DNA of 64,000 bases from Rutidosis leptorrhynchoides (Eukaryota; Streptophyta; Magnoliopsida; Asterales; Asteraceae), in assembly GCF_046630445.1 (NCBI RefSeq), contig NC_092337.1:359778001-359842000 (forward strand), given 5' to 3'. Position 1 is the stretch's first letter. Every line of letters starts with the position of its first letter. A program made the position numbers and the translations under genes. Shown here piece by piece: positions 1 to 13,276 of the stretch. The notes beneath the pieces were generated by a model. That model had not been told where the DNA came from, did not search any database, and worked only from the letters and a program-made list of their open reading frames with translations.

Positions 1-2801
1 CTTACTTTCATTTATGTGTTAAAACGTGCCTTTAAGTACGTAGGATACTTAACTTGATCACCGAAAACCTTTATGACTGTTAGTGTCACTTGACGTTACG
101 AACAAACTGCGTACTGCGTACACGTTTAACTTTTGTCGTAATCAGAATATTATGACTACAAAATCTTAATTATTATTTTATAATAATAATTACTTGGGTT
201 TATGGATTCTTAATTACGCGTAGTAATTTACTTATGCTTACTAGTTAGTCTTGTTGAACTTTCTACCTTGTTGGGCCTTAGCCCACCCTACACTAGTTAG
301 AGGACTATTTAATTAGCCCAATTATTATTTTCTAGTGACCCATTAATATGTAAGACAAATGCCCATTTATTAGAGGGAACATACAAGCATTTATGTCAAG
401 TATTATCCTTAATGTTGCATGGGATCCCAACATAAGCACCAACTTTAGACAACCATTAACCAAAAAGCAAAAGTTGGTCTCCCTTGTCCCCCCACCCATA
501 CCCACGGCCACATACCCCCTCCCTCACCCCATCCACCTATAAATACAAGCCTCATTCCATCCATTTTACACTTGCTTTCATTTGTAATTCATACACACTC
601 ACTCTCTAATTCTCTCTCTAGTTCTTTCTCTCTCTAAAAAGTGTAAGTATTGATTTTTCTTCTTCTTCTTCCTCTCTCTCTCTCTCACTCACAAATTCAT
701 CTTCATCATCATGGGTCTAACTTTTTATCTTTGATCTTGATTACATCTTGTAGATTCAAACTTAAATTTGAATCCTTCAAGAACATGGAAGATTCAAGCT
801 TTCTAGCTTTGAATCTTCACCCACTTTGTAGATCTATATTTTTTTAACTTTAATCTTGCTATTTTGTTATAAAGATTCAAACTTGTGTTTGTAATCTTCA
901 TGTAACTTAAAGATCCAATCTTTATGCTTCAAGATCTTCAAGAACAACTAAGATGCAAACTTTCTAGCTTGAATCTTCATATCTTTTGTTGGATCTAAGT
1001 TTTCTAACTTATGATCTCATTATTTTGTTATAAAGATCAAAACTTGTGTTTATGGTCTTCATATAACTTAAAGATCTAAGCTTTATGCTTCAAGTTCTTC
1101 AAGAACACTAAAAGTTCAAGCTTTCTAGCTTTGTGACCTTATAACTTATGTGAAAAGGATCCAAGCTCTCTAGCTTAGGGTTCCATCACTTCATTTGACT
1201 TAGATTATGTTCATACTTGTTTGATTGAGGTAAAGTTTGTAGCTTTAGTTGTAAATGTAACTTGTAATTGTGTTAAGACTAAGGATATGATGTAACCTTG
1301 GTTCATCATCCATCTAAGACTCTTAAATGAGTTGTGTTCTTACTTGGTCTTAAAATATTGTGTGTTGATGGTAGAATCTTGGTCAAGGTGATGCTAACCC
1401 ATCAACGAGTTGTACACTTGAAGCTACAAGCATCAAGGATGAGAACCGAGATGAGCATCAAGCACTAAGAACCCCACCGGATCACATTGCTTACTGTTTT
1501 AGGGATCTTATCAAACTACCTCGGCTACTGGAAAGTTGATTTTCAGTTATTTCAGTTCGATTATATGATTTTCCATTTAGACCTCATCTTAATCCGAGTT
1601 ACGGTTTAGGATTTATGGCCTTCCGAAAGTCACTACACCCTATTAACGTTGTGCTGAAATTTCTGACCTACTCGTACTTAAACCGTCGCCACGGTCAAAC
1701 TAAGACGAACTAGGTTCTGAAAATTGGTCAGCGGTTAGGGGACTCATATACGGAGCCATAGCCACTGATTATGCGTCTTTTTGATTTACTTAGAGGTCGT
1801 AGCAGCTGACCGAATTCAGCCTATTGTTTCGATCTCTATTCATGTCAAAACTTACTTAGCTTTTATGATGATGAACGATGATGATGATGACACTTAAACT
1901 TATTTTCTGCACTATTAGAACTTATGAGGATAACATACTGACCTAGTAACCTTTGACTTAGGTTGACGACCTTTCGGACCAACTTACTACTTGCATACTT
2001 TCATTATCGACTTTACCGCTCTTATCACTGTGAGTTATAGCATCCCTTTTTACTTTAACTATTTTAGGACTGAGAATACATGCGCTTTTTACATTTTACA
2101 TACTAGGCACGAGTACTTAAACTTTATAAATGTGTTGGTTATACAATGACATAAACTTTCCCCTTAGCTCGGTAACGTTTAGTCATTGGTTTTTGAACCG
2201 GTGAACGCGAATCTTAGATATGGATCCATAGGGTTTGACATCCCCACTCGGGCTAGTCGCGCTAGCATTTAACGGGTGTTTAATACTTCGTAAACATACG
2301 CACTCACCAAGTGTACTTTTAGGGGGTTATAAACGTTAAGTTAGTTACCAAGTGCCCACGGTTAAACATATACTTTTCATACTGTATTGGAACACTGAAA
2401 TCTCGTGGCCTACCTTACATTACTATTACAACTTAAACTATAACTCACCAACATTATTGTTGACGTTTTTAAGCATGTTTTCTCATGTGCTTAGAGGTTT
2501 GTTGCTTCCACTGTTTAGACTTGTTGTCTTGGTGTTTAGACTTGCTGTTAAGGACCTGCTGTGCTAGAATTCCGCTGCATAATCTTAGAGATGTCCCAAT
2601 CATGGAACTTTTCTTTTGCATTCGTAGTTTATGTTATTTTCAAATAATAGCTTTGTAATGACCTTTGTGTCACGTTATCTTCTGTAAACGCTATGTCTTT
2701 TATGAATGCAAAACTGGTTTTCAAATAGCATGTAGTACTTGACCGTGTAAAGATCCTGTTGTTGATGAATCGTACACGATGGTTTTGTACGGGACGTCAC
2801 A
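1..2801 (+). mobile_element. LTR of a Ty3/gypsy-like retrotransposon, 5' end cut by window start
   Basis: This non-coding stretch is the inverted counterpart of 3142-6103. Matching blocks include 2220-2360 against 3586-3740 and 2755-2801 against 3142-3190. It ends in a CA dinucleotide at 2801 after a GTACGGGACGTCACA block, like the end of the minus-strand copy. A TATA box lies at 538-545 with a CT-rich leader after it, as expected of a U3/R boundary. No primer-binding site follows position 2801, so it behaves as a 3' or solo LTR. Small open frames inside it are not convincing genes. The arms are clearly diverged in places, so neither is very recent. Confidence 0.75.
538..545 (+). promoter_or_regulatory. 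TATA box of the LTR promoter
   Basis: TATAAATA is preceded by a C-rich stretch and followed within about 60 bases by CT-rich sequence (597-690). This is the usual plant arrangement of TATA box and pyrimidine-rich leader. Confidence 0.5.
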
Positions 2802-3141
2802 ACATCCGACATCTGAACAAGGAAAAATAACTTTTTCCATGTCAGTAAGTCATAAAGCAAGCACGTATTAGGCAAAGTAACTACGACAGTCTAGATCATC
2901 TATAGCGGTAAGTAGCATGGCAATAACGACAAGTATCATGCAATCGAAAGCAGATAATAGCATGCAGTAGTGAAAGCAAGTAACAGCATACGGCATATAG
3001 CAGTAAAAGTAAGCAGCAGCATGTGGCAAGCTCCACAGAAACAAGTAAACTAGCAAGTTGTAGATTAGTCCTAATAGTGAATCCTACTCGGTCCGGTCTA
3101 GACTCACTAATGCTCCCTACAACCAATGCTCTGATACCAAA
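2802..3141 (-). mobile_element. 5' leader of the minus-strand retrotransposon with tRNA-iMet primer site
   Basis: On the minus strand the LTR ending at 3142 is followed by two bases and then TGGTATCAGAGC (3139-3128), complementary to the 3' end of plant initiator Met tRNA. About 325 bp of leader follows and stops abruptly at the end of the opposite-strand LTR at 2801. No gag or pol is present. The short frames here (2868-3126) show no recognisable domain. Confidence 0.75.
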
Positions 3142-6103
3142 TGTGACGCCTCGTACAAAACCATCATGTACAATTCATCAACAACAGGATCATTACAAGG
3201 TCAAACACTATATGCTATTTCAAAATAAGTTTGCATTCAAGAATAAAGGTGACGTCTTAACCAACGTCAAATGTTTAACATACGAAATGTGCTCCTACGA
3301 ATAGAAGGCATTAATAATAGTACGTGACCCATAGGTCGTTACAAATCATAGTTTCAAAAGTAACATAGCATGAATGCAAATAAATGTTCATGCGGAGACA
3401 TCTCTAAAGCAGCGGGAGTCTACAGCAAGACAACTACAGCGGAAGCAATCAAACCTTAAGCACCTGAGAAAAACATGCTTAAAAATGTCAACACAAAGGT
3501 TCGTGAGCTATAGTTTAAGTATAACAGTAATGTAAGGTAGGCCACGAGATTTCAGTGTTTCAAAACAGTATGAAAAGTACATGTTCAACCGTGGGCACTT
3601 GGTAACTAACTTAACGCTTATAACCCCCTAAAAGTACACTTGGTGAGTGCGTATGTTTACGAAGTATTAAACACCGTTAAATGCTAGCGCTACTAGCCCG
3701 AGTGGGGATGTCAAACCCTATAGATCCATATCTAAGATTCGCGTTTACCGGTTCAAAGACCAATGACTAAACGTTACCGAGCTAAGGGGAGAGTTTATGC
3801 CGTTGTATAACCCACACATATATAAAGTTTAAGTACTCATGCCTAGTATATAAAACGTAAAATGCGCATGTATTCTCAGTTACCAAAATAGTTAAAGTAA
3901 AAAAGGGATGCTATAACTCACAGTGGAAAGTAGTAAAAGTCGTTACGCGGGAATAGTAAGCAAGTGGTTGGTCCGGAAGGTCCTCAACCTAAGTCAAAAA
4001 TTACTAAGTCAGTAAATCGTTCCCAAAGGTTTAAAAGTATGTAAATTAGGTCTTAAGTACCATCATCATTCATCATTAAACAAAAAGTGTAAAGTAAGTT
4101 TTAAGTCAAGACTAGGGTTTGAAATAAAGGCTGACTTCGTTCAGTCGCCACGACCTCTATACAAACTAAAATGGGGTGAGACCAGTGGCCATGGCTCCGT
4201 ATATGAGTCCCCTAGAGGATGACCAATTTCCAGAACCAAAATCATCTTCGTTTGACCGTGGTGACGGTTTAAGTGCAAGTAGGTCAGAAATTTCAGCACA
4301 ACGTTAATAGGGTGTAGTGACTTTCGGGAGGCCATAGATCCTAAACCGTAACTCGGATTAAGACGAGGTCTAAATAGAAAATCATCTAATCGAACCGAAC
4401 TAACTGAAAATCAAATTTTAAGTAAAGTTGTTCCCGTGGGTTCTTGGTGCTTGATGCTCATCACGGTTCTCGTCCTTGATGCGTATAGCTTCAAGTGTAC
4501 AACTCGTTGATGGGTTTGCATCATCTTAACCAAGGTTTGACCATCATAACACTAGTGTAAGTCTAAGATATGTAGCACAACTCACTTATGAGTTGTATGT
4601 AGTTTGATGAACCAAAGTTACATCAAAATCTTAGATCCGACACATATATGAGTTCTACTAGTAATATTAAGCTACAAACTTAAAAGTAAACTAAATGAAC
4701 AAGATCTTAAGTTGTAGAACTTAGATCTTGGTTAGATCTTAAAGATCCTAGATTATAAAGTCTAGATCTAGTGTTCTTAAGTTAGATCCTAAGTTACAAA
4801 ACTTGGATCTACACTTTAATGAAACCATAAGTTATGAAACTTAGATTTTCAACTTGAAAAATGTATGTAAGCTTATAAGCTCTTATTTACAACAAAATTA
4901 GAAGACCATAAGTTATATAAACTTAGATCCAACATAAGTATATGAAGTTATAACTAGAAAGTTATACTTCCATGTTCTTGAACTTATAAAGTTAACTTTT
5001 AGTTTCAAGAAATATGAGATCAAGATTAACTAGTAATACTTGACCAAATTAACAACGTCACAACTTTAAAGTACATAAAATGAAGAGATAAACTAAATCT
5101 ACAAGTAATAAGTTCATGGTTGTTCATACTTAGAAAGATTCAAGCCAAGGCTTTGATCTTTAAGAAAGTAAACCTTAAGTTTACAAACATGGCACAAGTA
5201 TGATTTATAAAGCTCATGAACTTTTCTTTTAACAAGTTTTATGGAGAAATCAAATTATAAACTTGATCCTCCTTGGTTCTTGTTTGTTCTTGTATAAACA
5301 AGATAATATGAAGAACAAACTAGAAAGTTTGATTCTTACAACTAGTAAGTAAACAACAACAACAAAAGAACAAGTAACAAAACAAGCAAATGATGATGAT
5401 ATTTATGTTTAGGTTTCGGTTTTCATGAAGGAATGAGAAAGAACATAAAGCTTGTTACTTACAAAGTAGAGAGAAAATGAGATGAGAGAAAGAAAGTATA
5501 AGTTTGTGTGTGTGAAAAGTGCAGTAATACTAGAGAATAAGTTACCAAAAATTGAAACAAAACCTCCCTCCCACTCTACCTAAGTCGACAGTTCAAGGAG
5601 CCACAAAAGAGGCAAGGTCCAAATCTACTTTCATACATGGGAGAATGGTGTGAGCTTGAAGTGGTATTAAAGTTAAATGGTATGGGAATATGGTGTAAGT
5701 ATGCATGTAACTAGTCTTTCAACAAGTTGGTTAATCTAGTTTTATTTTAATGTAATACTTGCATAATAATGGGCTAATTAGTCCATTAAGAAAGTAGGGT
5801 GGGCTTCCAAGTCCATGTCCATTAATAAAAGCCCAAGTCCAAGTAAGTAAGCAATTAAATAAATAAGCCCAAGTAATTAACTACTATCATTAGTTAATTA
5901 AAAATGATTAATAATAATTAATCATGAATGTAAATAATATTCAAAATATTATTCGTGCAAAGTACGTGTGTCACAAAGACAAGTCGGGCCATGAAAAGTT
6001 AAATACGGTAACAAGTAACACGTATAAGAACACGTTTATTAAAACGCAAGCATTAATAATAAATTATTAATAATTAAACGTTGGAAAATCCAGGGTCGTT
6101 ACA
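3142..6103 (-). mobile_element. 5' LTR (about 2.96 kb) of a minus-strand Ty3/gypsy-like element
   Basis: On the minus strand it begins TGTAACGACCCTGG (at 6103) and ends in CA at 3142, next to the primer site at 3128-3139. It is inserted in the 5' LTR of element E1. E1 sequence resumes at 6104 with TTTAC, the position matching 14371 in the sister LTR, so TTTAC is the predicted target duplication. The other end of this element lies outside the window or is replaced by the + LTR at 1-2801. No coding sequence is seen. Confidence 0.8.
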
Positions 6104-6697
6104 TTTACAACGATTGCCTCGTGTCTCTTGATAAATTAATTATTTAGTTTTAATAATATTTAAAACGTGTTTACGAATATTGAATATATATATGATTTCT
6201 ATACCTAATTAATATTATATGTATATTGTAATATATATAAAATATATAAATGTTAAATATTCAAATATGTTATTATATAAAATAAGTATTACATAATTAA
6301 TGAAAGGTTAGGTTAATATATTATATGTAATTACAAATTAAAATATAAATGTTATATTAGTATTATGATCATAACTTTCTTTATTATTATTATTATTAAT
6401 ATTAATATTAATATTAATATCAATATTATTAATATTATTATTTATTATAGATATGAAAATTCGATACCTGTAATTTGTTATATTAATATTTTTATTACTA
6501 ATATTATTATCATCATTAAAAATATTATTATCATTATTAATAAAAGTATTATTATAAAAATTAATAAAAGTATTAATATTGTTATTACTATTATTATCAT
6601 TATTATAATTATTATCATAGTTATTATTATTATTATTATTTTTATAAGTATTATTACCATTATTATCATTTATTATTATTATTAATTAATATAATTA

Positions 6698-6728
<31 letters not shown>

Positions 6729-8197
6729 AAATATATTTATTAATTATATTATATAAATCAGATAAATACGCGTGATATCTATATCCCTATCATCTCTATT
6801 ATTTATTTTTTTCTGCTTTTCCCTTCCTGCTCGTGAACCTCTGTCGGCCAAATCATCATCACAAATCAACACTCGATCAATATTTGTTATTGCATCAATC
6901 ATACTTGCACGCTATCAATGCTCTACTACTATTCGAAGAATCAGGGAGGAGTTTAGAGATTTTTATTTTATTTTTATTTTATTTTCCATGAATCGTTTTA
7001 GTCAAGAATTAGAAATTCAAATCAATCCTCAAATTAATAATACCGAGTTCATTAGATTCATTTTAGGAATCCATACGTAAAGTTTCAGGTCTCAATTCAA
7101 TGAATTAAATTCGAATTCATGAAGTCAAACTGTAAATTTAAAAAGTTAAAATTTGTTCTTGGATCAAATTCGCGTTCGTGTTTCTGTTTCTAATCAAATT
7201 AATGATTCAAAAAGTTTTTATGAACGATTTAATAAATTTTTCATGTTGTATTTATAATCTAAAAGTGTCTGGATTTTAAAAACATGATTTGAGTTCATAC
7301 TCCCCAAACCGAGGCCTGCTACTGCTGTATAATTTTTTTTCCCTGTCAATCAAGATCACCCACAATCCGAGTGTTTCTGTTTCTGTTACAAACACGCTGC
7401 TATCTTCTATTTTAATTCGGATACTCGATGAAACCATGACCGATTACTATCTGATGTATGGATGTCGATGGGTACACAAGGAATATCGAGACAGATTGAT
7501 AGCAGACCTTTAATTTTTTGGGGGCTTAGGTTCTCTTTTATTTTACTAAGGCCCAACAAATCATTACATAAAGTGGACTTCTTTTATTTAGTTATTGGAT
7601 TAGGCAATTGGAATGATGTATTGGGCCGAGAATTTGCAGGCTATCGTTTCTGTTTACGGGTACCTGTCAACGACAACACAAACACACTTATTTAAGGTAT
7701 AAATATAAAAATTATTATTATTAGTATGATTATTATTATTATTATGATAATTATTGTTATTATTAATATGGTTCATGATAAATAAAATATTAGGTTATAA
7801 ACATGAAAATGACTACAAATATGTAAGTATAACTATTAGTATTATCATTATTACTATTATGATTAACGTTATTAATGTGTTAAGATTATGGTTAAAATGA
7901 CAATGATAAGGGTTTGAATAGGATGTTCGAAGATTGTTATGGTTAAAATGATGATGATTTCGTAATAAAACTTAGGATGATGATGAATGATAGATAACTA
8001 AAACGATGATAACGATGAACGGATTTGATGATGATGATGTGATGATTTCATGATGATAACCCGTTGATTAAGATGATGATTATGGTATAAAATTCATTAT
8101 TATCATTATTTAATTATTATTACAAGTATTATCATCTAAATATTATTATTATCGTTATTATTATTATTATAATTATTATTATTATTGTTATTATTAC

Positions 8198-8246
<49 letters not shown>

Positions 8247-8590
8247 GTTGTTGTTGTTGTTGTTGTTGTTGTTATTATTATTGTTAATTAATATTAACTA
8301 TTATTATAACATATAAACATTTTTTTTTACATATAGATATCAACATAATTATGTATGAAAGTATTAATTTTACTACATAATAGATAAAGAGAAAAACATT
8401 AATAAATATATTTATAATACTATTAAATTATAATAAATAATATATATTATACTAATTATAAACAAATATTTATTAACACATTTAATAAGTATATAATATG
8501 TTAATATTGATACTTATCATAATAATTAAGTGATAAATATTAATATATTTAATATAACCTAAAATTTAATTATTCTATCATGATTATATG

Positions 8591-8677
<87 letters not shown>

Positions 8678-9551
8678 CTGATATAGGTTCGTGAATTCGA
8701 GGCCAACCCTGCCTTGTTCAATATCGTCATATGTATTTTTACTACAAAATACAGTATCGTGAGTTTCATTTGCTCCCTTTTTAAATGCTTTTGCAATATA
8801 TATTTTTGGGACTGAGAATACATGCGCTGCTTTATAAATGTTTGATCAAAATAGATACAAGTACTTAAAACTACATTATATGGCTAGATTATTAAACCGA
8901 ATATGCCCCTTTTTAGTCTGGTAATCTAAGAATTAGGGAACAGACACCCTAATTGACGTGAATCCTAAAGATAGATCTATTGGGCCCAACAAGCCCCATC
9001 CAAAGTACCGGATGCTTTAGTACTTCGAATTTATCATGTTCAAACCGAGTCCCGGAATGATGGGGATATTCTATATGCATCTTGTTAAGGTCGGTTACCA
9101 GGTGTTCACCATATGAATGATTTTTATCTCTATACAGTTTGCGAAATGCCTGATATGAGATGTATATTTATGGAAAAATGAAATCATTGTTTATGATAAA
9201 CCTATGAACTCACCAACCTTTTGGTTGACACTTTTAAGCATGTTTATTCTCAGATATGAAAGAAAACTTCCGCTGTGCATTTGCTCATTAGAGATATTAC
9301 TTGGAGTCATTCATGACATATTTCAAAAGACGTTGCATCCGAGTCGTTGAGTTCATCAAGAATATTATTAAGTCATTTATAGTAGGATATATTATGAAAT
9401 GGTATGCATGCCATCAACTTTCGATGTGATGAAAGTTTGTCTTTTAAAAATGAATGCAATGTTTGTAAAATGTATCATATAGAGGTCAGAACCTTGCAAT
9501 GTAACCATATGTTATTGTATTCGTCCTTATGGATTAGGATGGGTCGCTTCA
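6104..9551 (+). mobile_element. Element E1: 5' LTR, first ~490 bp displaced by the insertion to its left
   Basis: It aligns along its length with 14371-17902, the 3' LTR of the same element. It ends GGTCGCTTCA at 9551, two bases before a primer-binding site. It contains long (ATT)n tracts (6380-6740, 8100-8285), a (TTG)n run near 8247-8272 and an (AT)n run at 8596-8677. The isoleucine/asparagine-rich open frames here are products of the microsatellites. The first ~490 bp of the LTR (13884-14370 in the sister copy) is missing from the window because another element inserted at 6103/6104. Confidence 0.85.
8596..8677. repeat. (AT)n microsatellite in the 5' LTR of E1
   Basis: About 80 bp of uninterrupted AT. 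The matching place in the sister LTR (near 16990) has only a few AT units, so it expanded after insertion. Confidence 0.95.
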
Positions 9552-9553
9552 TG

Positions 9554-9565
9554 TGGTATCAGAGT
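9554..9565 (+). promoter_or_regulatory. Primer-binding site of E1 (tRNA-iMet)
   Basis: TGGTATCAGAGT lies two bases after the LTR end. It matches the complement of the initiator Met tRNA 3' end except for the last base. It fixes the orientation of E1 as plus. Confidence 0.85.
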
Positions 9566-9961
9566 GATGGTCTTAGCGAACCAGGTCTTGCATTAGTGTG
9601 TCTAACTGATAGTTGATAAGATGCATTAGTGAGTCTGGACTTCGATCGTGTCTGCATATCAAAAGTTTTGCTTATCAATTTTGTCGGAAATAACATGCTT
9701 ACCATTCTTAGTCTAGACACATCTTATTGCATTGATTGCATGAATAGTGTATAGACAAAAATTCAAATCTTAGCGTATCTGCTAATTCATATCTTAGCAT
9801 ATCTGTTACTGTAAACTTTGTCTGGCATATTCCGTAAATTCCTCCGTAATCTACGAAATCTTTTACTCTATTTATATATAGATATTCTATGTAATTAGAA
9901 TACCACCCGATAACCGAAAAAATCATTTCATATCAAAAAATCCTTTATTCAATCGTACGAA

Positions 9962-10552
9962 ATGGAATTCGTCATTAGTTCAAGTCCCTCGGATTCCGAA
10001 ATGGAATTCCACTCAAGCTCAGAAAGCAATGTGACTGGAATCGATCAACCAATCAGCCATCATCTATTCTAGATGAATTAGGGATGGGTTCGTAGCATCC
10101 TTAATCATTGGAGACAAGAAGAAGGCGATCCTTTCCATCCACCACATTGCCCTCTTGGCGAAGAACCTGAAGCACTTACCGGCGAACCTGTCCGAAACAC
10201 CATTTTCTCTCTCATTTCCAGAGTATCTCATCACGATTATATACTATACCAAATTCTAGATCATATTTATCCGCTCGTTCAAACCGACAACCACCCTGGT
10301 GTAATAGAAGAAGTCAATGAGCTTCGCGCTCGGGTAGTGGTTTTGGATAATATGGTGCAAAGATTACAAGCACCAGCAGCAGCACCGGCAACAACAGTAC
10401 CACCATCTGCAACACCAACAGTACCATTACCACCACCCAACAACAACATCCGCATCCCACACCTCAACATCACAATCTATACCTCGAACATCAACATCAT
10501 ACGCACTGTAAATACCAAGGAGTACCAACAACACCAAACGATGAAGTATTGA
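9962..10552 (+). pseudogene. Gag-like first reading frame of E1, broken by stops
   Basis: The frame starts at ATG 9962, about 400 bp after the primer site. It encodes a Ser-rich start (SSSPSDSEMEF), a segment containing ISHHLF, an acidic/Pro stretch (GEEPEAL), a helical part (ISRVSHHDYILYQI) and a coiled-coil-like MVQRLQAP, then a Pro/Ala/Thr-rich tail to 10552. Homologous frames occur in E2 (21561-22070, minus) and E3 (about 35800-36290, minus). E1 has TAG stops just after ISHHLF, where E2 reads TGG and TTG. Position after the primer site and the coiled-coil/Pro layout suggest a shortened gag. I see no zinc knuckle or capsid major homology region in this frame. Confidence 0.5.
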
Positions 10553-10681
10553 TTCATAACTTCATCGAGGAAATATTCTGCAGAGAATATGTAATTTCTA
10601 AAAGTTTTAGAAATTATTTATTCTAGTGCTAATTGTAAACCAGATGAGTGAGCGAAATGATGAAATGAAACCCTGACTGGA

Positions 10682-10810
10682 ATGATGCACGATTTACAAA
10701 CTAGACTTGTTTTACCAGCAGTACCATCAGCATTACCAGCACCGTCAGTGCCGTCAATATCGTCAGCACCAGCAGTACCTATAACATCACAAGTTCAATC
10801 AGATCTATAA
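10682..10810 (+). pseudogene. Second short Pro/Ser-rich module of E1 (MMHDLQ..)
   Basis: A 42-residue frame begins MMHDLQTRLVLP and continues as Pro/Ser/Ala repeats. Its relative in E2 lies at 21196-21393 (minus) with MVHDLQARLVLP. The pattern (methionine, short amphipathic DLQ segment, Pro-rich tail) resembles the end of the first frame, MVQRLQAP plus Pro-rich tail, so the two may be an ancient tandem duplication. No function can be assigned. Confidence 0.4.
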
Positions 10811-11974
10811 TCACCGCGAACATCATCACTAATCTACAACGCGTATATTGTATCAACGAGTTAAGAAGTATTAACTCATTCCCCTTAAAGAAATTATATG
10901 TATATTTTATATATATATGAATTTTGAGATAAAAATAAATCTTTTCGTACTAAGCTATTACGTGTGAATCTTAACCAGTAGGTACTACTCGGTTAGTTCA
11001 TGTTACTGATATGCTATAATGTATATCTTTCATTAACAACTTAACCATCGTTAAATACAATATCTGTTTCAACTCAATGAATTCCATTTCATAATAAATC
11101 AAGTGTATTATTCAATTACATATTTGATTTTACACATTCATTTTCGATGTACTCGAAAATTCCTAGAAATCATCATTCGTGTCTTGCGTAGTTCACAAGA
11201 ATTTCCACAAACACCCAACATCATTCATCAAAGAAATATCAATAGATGAATAATGAAGTGGTAATTTATAATTTCATTCAAATCGAAGAAATACTCAGTG
11301 AAGATTACGTAATTTCTGAAGTTTTAGGGATTTCTCAATCATAATTTCAACCATAAACCAAATGAGTTTAATGAAATATTAACTTATTAAATCTGTATTA
11401 CATCTGAATAGGATATACATATATTTTCATAAAGAATGTAATGCAAATTCTCCTGTACAAAATATTAACTTGTGAAACTTTTAACGGGTAGGTAATACCC
11501 GAGAGATATATAAATTCACAATTAATATGTTACATTCTTCGATTCTGATTCAGCAATCATACTCACTACCTTCACAACGATACACATTCATTCATAGAAA
11601 TCAAAACAACCATTTCATCCAAACTCGATTACATATTCTGATTTTAACAGATCAGAATCCAAGTTAAGATATAACCGATACCTTTACTCTTAAATCTCTA
11701 TATCTTTCAAAGTTATACTTTGACTTCAAAATTATGCTAGAACATCACTTCTACCTAGAAAAATATTCGTATCATTCAAAATTCCAGAACATCATATGTA
11801 TATTAACAATTACAAACTGTGTTCGAACCCTTCGAAATTCCTGAAGACACTTCAAATAATGAACAATTGAGATGATGATCCAACTACATGTTACCCACAG
11901 TCATGCACCTGAAAAACTCTCGAAACCAAAGTCGTAGTTTAACACGTACCTGCGTCAGATCCTTTGGCATCTAT

Positions 11975-12048
11975 TAGCAAAAATAACTTTATGATTCCTT
12001 TTCAAAGTAGCAAATTTTGTCACAGCTCCAGCAAGCCAACTTCGACTT
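11975..12048 (-). pseudogene. Antisense CCHC-knuckle-like fragment in E1
   Basis: Antisense to E1, the frame reads EKSKLACWSCDKICYFEKES and then a stop. Spacing C-x2-C-x4-(H to Y)-x4-(C to S) with a basic run in front fits a decayed retroviral-type zinc knuckle. E3 has the same motif at 34457-34528 (KSKLTCWSCDKIGYFKKGS). The His and last Cys are lost in both copies, so it is not functional as a knuckle now. Confidence 0.4.
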
Positions 12049-12323
12049 TTCAGTCGGACTAAACTTATTATAACCTCGATATATACGATTGCCATCGTTA
12101 CTAGGGAATCTTTTATTCCACCATATTATCAACAGATGTACCAGCAACTTCGACTTTAGTCTCTCTAAAAAAAATCTATATTATTCCTGAAAACCCATCA
12201 TGTACTCATCTGCATCTTGTAATGGTAGTTACCATACCAAAAAGCTTGAATCATTATTCTCGAATTTCGCAGCAATTCTACACCAACAGTTATATATATA
12301 CATATAACGTCTACCTCCAAGAC

Positions 12324-12515
12324 TTACATACTACAAATGTGAAGTTTCAGAAAATACCCTAAACCGCGAAACAGTTCCCTGAATTTTGGAAAAATGCTGA
12401 TAAAGCAGCAGAAACTGTAGACAACCGTAACAGTCAAAAGTTTGATGATAAAAAATAGTGTGTTGGCAAAGCTCAGAAAAAGAGAAGGTTTGGAACTAGA
12501 AAATGGATTAAGCAA
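12324..12515 (-). other. Antisense hydrophobic reading frame in E1 (63 codons)
   Basis: The frame contains LSFANTLFFIIKLL followed by more hydrophobic sequence. The matching DNA in E3 reads LSFSNILIFIIKLS (near 34000-34050, plus). The reverse strand also has an open frame nearby (12519-12815) that is similar between E1 and E3, so which strand, if any, was coding cannot be settled by eye. I do not call it a gene. Confidence 0.25.
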
Positions 12516-13276
12516 AGTATGAAGGAGGCTGTGGACAAATCACCAAGACTAAATCTGCCTTCAAAGAATCCAAATGATTCAGTGTCTGCTGAAGTCTTTA
12601 GCGAATACCTTGTTCCTTACTCTAAAACTCTTGCGGACAATATTCTTCATCATCCTCTTATATTAAATATTCTAAGATATCATCGTATCTTTCATTATAA
12701 ATATCATCGATATTTCTGGAGATATATTCATAACTATTCTCATCTGATATTATTTATCTCTTCGCGCTATCTGTGTTACATCATAAAAGAAACTATTTTA
12801 GGTTCTAAATTCTGAAATCTTCGAGTTTAAAATATGAATGTTTTGAAGTAGTGTTGGGAACTGAAGCATGATTTAGTATAATATAATGACACTTGATCAA
12901 CGTGATTATATTACAGTAAGTCATGCTGATTTTTTATATGGAACGTGATGATTCACAGATCATAACGTCATCATGTGCCATATTTTTTTTTTTTTTTGGA
13001 TAAAGATCATGTGCCATGTTACATGACTCTTGTATTCTACTTAACCTCTAAACATATCAAGAAAATATTTTTCTTGATGACTCGGTCTTTTCTGAGGTAT
13101 TCTAGTAATTTGATAAATCAATATCGTGCTATTACAATTCCCTTATTAGAACATTAACTATCCATACTTACGAATTCTGGACCATTATTCGCTTGACTTG
13201 AAGTTGGGAAGAGGAGACAAAAGTATGGAACTTTTAAATATAAAAGAAAATATGAAGCTCGACAACAACACATAAA

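Noticed and set aside
6365..6685. Open frame rich in Ile/Asn/Tyr (also at 14711-15040, 23813-24396, 30180-30467, 31438-31804, 38416-38667, 39603-39966)
   Set aside because: These are translations of (ATT)n, (TAA)n and (AT)n microsatellites, open on both strands, with no codon structure.
6772..7080. Open frame repeated in both E1 LTRs (6772-7080, 15222-15458)
   Set aside because: Similarity is explained by LTR identity at insertion. The two copies differ by frame-affecting changes and no domain is visible.
12519..12815. Sense-strand gene of E1 (MKEAVDKSPR..)
   Set aside because: A similar frame exists in E3, but the antisense strand is equally open and shared. Upstream both copies have an in-frame TAG. 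Strand cannot be decided.
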